Source: Blastomyces gilchristii SLH14081
Lineage: Eukaryota; Ascomycota; Eurotiomycetes; Onygenales; Ajellomycetaceae
Length of the DNA: 64,000 nt
Reading direction: 5' to 3'
Assembly: GCF_000003855.2 (NCBI RefSeq)
Contig: NW_003101656.1
Coordinates: forward strand, 368,925-432,924
The position numbers and the translations under genes are program-made. Below, piece after piece: positions 61,571 to 64,000 of the stretch (the first letter of the stretch is position 1; each line of letters begins with the position of its first letter). Under the pieces are notes generated by a model. That model saw only the letters and a list, made by a program, of their open reading frames with translations, did not search any database and was not told the origin of the DNA.

Positions 61571-63682
61571 TCAGATTATTTGATAAGTGATTTCAAGAGT
61601 CAGTTCAAGTCACTCAGTACTCTCTACAGTTGTTAAACTTATAAATCAGCTCATTGATAAGATTGATTGATTTACTCAGAAGATTTATTTTCTTCTTTTA
61701 AATCTTTCTTTATAAATGAGTTATCATGAGTTAATTGCAGTTAATTGTCAGTCTGAATCTCAATATTATTATAGCTATACTCTTGAATCTGATGAATTAT
61801 AACATAATTCATTCTTTTTGAAAAAATATAAGTAGTGATCAACTGAATTTAAAGATCTTTTATTTTTTAAATTTCTTCAAATCTTTTCTCACAGTCATTA
61901 AATTAAGAGATATCTTTATATAAAATCTCAAGTATTGATTTACTTTTCTGTTTATTAGTTTAAAACTGATTCAGAGAACTATACTCATATCAAACTTCTT
62001 CTTCATCACTCTTTTCATCAAATTGAAGATCTCAAGATTGTTGATCTTCTCACTTCTTGATTCTCTTTTACAGAGGCCTTTAATTATTGCTGTTTTTCTC
62101 ATAATCACTTAGTTAATGTCTATGATGAAGATATGCTGAAACCAGAACCTGAGTTTGAAGATAATCAGAATGATGAAGAAGAGCTTGATCTCTTTTAAGT
62201 ATTACTCATCTGTTAAAACTCACAGTGTGATAATGATGATCTCATTGACATCTGAAACTGTGAGCAGCTTGATCATCTGTTCTTAGATTTCAACTATGAT
62301 TGAAACTCTCATGGTGATACTTATATCAATCTTGACACAGAATTTTGAAATAATATAAAGATTGCCTTCTCTGCAGACATTACTCTTCATGAATATAACT
62401 CACTCAAGACTCTAGACTCTGATCAATGTCTTCTTCATGACACTATTCTCTATTATTATACTGAGATTCTTAACAGTGAGTTCTCAGATTCTTTGCTAAT
62501 TAATCTAGATGATGAAGATGACACTGATAAAACTTATCTGATTATGATTTTATCTATAACTCTTCAAAATCTTGCAGAGGCTCTAGATCTCTCAATCTTA
62601 ATTATTTGAGTCATGTCAACTGATGTAGCTGCTTACTTCATTAATACTCAAACCTTGCATACATTATTTCAGCTTCTCATACACAAGAATATGTTATATG
62701 AATCACTCAACCCTCAAAATCTTCAATCTTTGCAGACTCTTTTTAAGAATGTTCACTATCTGTTAATTCATGAAAAGTCAATGATTGATTTATAATAACT
62801 TTCATAAATTGATCAGACCTGTTGTTACATATATTCTCATAAGAATGCTCATTTTAATGATCTCAGTGTCATTCTTAGTGAAGATTTCTATCAGCTCTCA
62901 TCTATTTTTCAAACCCTGCTCTATCATAACAGATGTATTGATTATAAAGAAGACATTCAGAGCTAATAAATCTACTTAACTTTTAGTAAAATTATTCAAC
63001 TTACTGTGATTCAATGATAAGTGAGTGAAGATGACATCATCTATCAGTTCTGTGAGATCTTGAAAAATCTTTAACTTGATCAGTTAACTCTGAGTGATTG
63101 AGAGTTTCTTTCAAATCATGTGTAGACTCTTATCTCTCATGAAGACCTGGTCTTTGAGAATGCAATTCACATTTATGTCAAGAAGTGTCATGTTCATGTC
63201 TATAATGATAATATCATTTGAAGCTGTAAACAATCTGTTATTAATATTCAGATCATAAATATTGATATAGACACTTCTCAGTTAAATTCTAATAAGACTG
63301 ACAATCTTTATCAGATTCTTTCTCTCTTTATTAACTGCTGAATCATACTTCTACAGAATATTTAAACAGACTGCAGTCTTGTTAACAGTGCTCTTGAAAT
63401 TCTTCATAGCATTGTATGAAGTTCAGATATGAAGAATTTCTGTCAAGATTCTTCATTTACACTGTTAATCAATTTTAACAAATATGACAGCTCTGCTTAT
63501 GTAAAATGAAAGAGTCTTAAACTTGTGTCTATTTTCTACAGCTGTCATGACTTTTCTTGTATTAATTAAGCCTGCAGCTACACACAGTCTCTATTACAGT
63601 TGCATATACTATTACAGTTATAATCTCAGAATATCACTTGATCAGGCTGTCTATATTTCTGAGACTGATTTCAGACTGATCT
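61571..63682 (+). pseudogene. Helitron helicase relic (Pif1-like)
   Basis: Continuation of the Rep-helicase. In order: Helitron linker blocks (KLINQLIDKID, LLLNLSL near 61640-61720), YDWNSHGD near 62297, and Walker A at 62508-62534 reading D-D-E-D-D-T-D-K-T, where each Gly codon of the usual G-x-x-G-x-G-K-T is now an Asp codon. Then STDVAAYFINTQTLHTLF near 62617, Walker B/DEKSM as IHEKSM at 62766-62783 (Asp to His), SEDFYQL near 62877 and SLVNSALEILHSIVW near 63377 (LVNGA-type helicase motif). ATPase activity must be lost. It runs into the second gap. Confidence 0.85.
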
Positions 63683-63872
63683 NNNNNNNNNNNNNNNNNN
63701 NNNNNNNNNNNNNNNNNNNNNNNNNNNNNNNNNNNNNNNNNNNNNNNNNNNNNNNNNNNNNNNNNNNNNNNNNNNNNNNNNNNNNNNNNNNNNNNNNNNN
63801 NNNNNNNNNNNNNNNNNNNNNNNNNNNNNNNNNNNNNNNNNNNNNNNNNNNNNNNNNNNNNNNNNNNNNNNN
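63683..63872. other. Assembly gap (190 N)
   Basis: A run of N inside or just after the Helitron C-terminus; it may hide the helicase end. Confidence 1.
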
Positions 63873-64000
63873 CCCACCTGAGTTCATATTTAATCTCTTT
63901 ATTTACTTATTCTTTATTGCTGTAAGTTCTTCATTCTCTCTTCTATCATTCTCTTCACCTGTTCGGCTTGCACATTTGCTGAATTTTATCATTGAACTTG
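63873..64000. other. Unassigned 128 bases after gap
   Basis: T-rich sequence with one CG-containing stretch (CACCTGTTCGGCTTGCAC). No motif or similarity to the other elements is recognised; a Helitron 3' part is possible. Confidence 0.5.

Larger units (their letters stand above)
26386..64000 (+). mobile_element. Helitron, split by elements V and VI
   Basis: Helitron coding sequence is present in three pieces: 26386-26470, 34779-35629 and 61566-63682 (and perhaps beyond the gap). Removing element V (with one GAAAC copy) and element VI (with one TATCA copy) makes the reading continuous: ...ESLCETCSF across the first junction and ...AETDTEFYQII across the second. The 5' start is lost at the junction with element I at ~26385. 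No 3' CTRR/hairpin end was identified before the window ends. Confidence 0.8.

Noticed and set aside
1..64000. tRNA, rRNA, CRISPR arrays or host protein genes
   Set aside because: I found no cloverleaf-like conserved boxes, no rRNA signature, no regularly spaced direct repeats with unique spacers, and no long frame free of transposon similarity.

Overview
The window is transposon-dense, gene-poor DNA from a filamentous fungus (inference: chromoviruses, a Tad1-type LINE with RNase H and a Helitron side by side, all heavily mutated as in fungal repeat-induced mutation). I find no intact host gene, no rRNA, tRNA or CRISPR array. The short open frames are relics inside decayed transposons. The base composition is strikingly skewed: CG and CC/GG are almost absent, while TCA/TGA are very common. 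Trp codons often read TGA, Gly codons read GAN and Gln/Arg codons are stops.

Layout. 1-1842: AT-rich relics, with a faint copia-like gag trace and a 163-bp tandem duplication. 1843-2304: 5' LTR and leader of a Ty3 element, family 2. 2305-~26385: family-1 Ty3 element I, which carries two complete copies of its own family, element II (7619-15874) and element III (16091-24363), inserted 216 host bases apart. 26386-64000: a plus-strand Helitron, split twice. First, a complete 8.3-kb chromovirus (element V, 26471-34778, TSD GAAAC) carries a 506-bp hAT-like MITE in its integrase. Second, a minus-strand Ty3 element (element VI, 35630-61565, TSD TATCA) encloses two family-2 chromoviruses (A, minus; B, plus) and two Tad1-type LINEs (C, minus; D, plus). 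Assembly gaps lie at 47398-47724 and 63683-63872.

How the parts work. Each Ty3 element encodes Gag, then protease, reverse transcriptase (RT), RNase H and integrase, between LTRs that supply promoter and polyadenylation signals. The LINEs encode a zinc-knuckle ORF1 protein and an endonuclease/RT/RNase H ORF2. The Helitron encodes an HUH Rep fused to a Pif1-like helicase. All are broken.

Two observations stand out. Within each complete element the two LTRs are mutated asymmetrically, with the outer edges spared and the inner edges saturated. Family 1, and probably element V, also carries a conserved Cys-rich reading frame on the strand opposite gag-pol, between pol and the 3' LTR.
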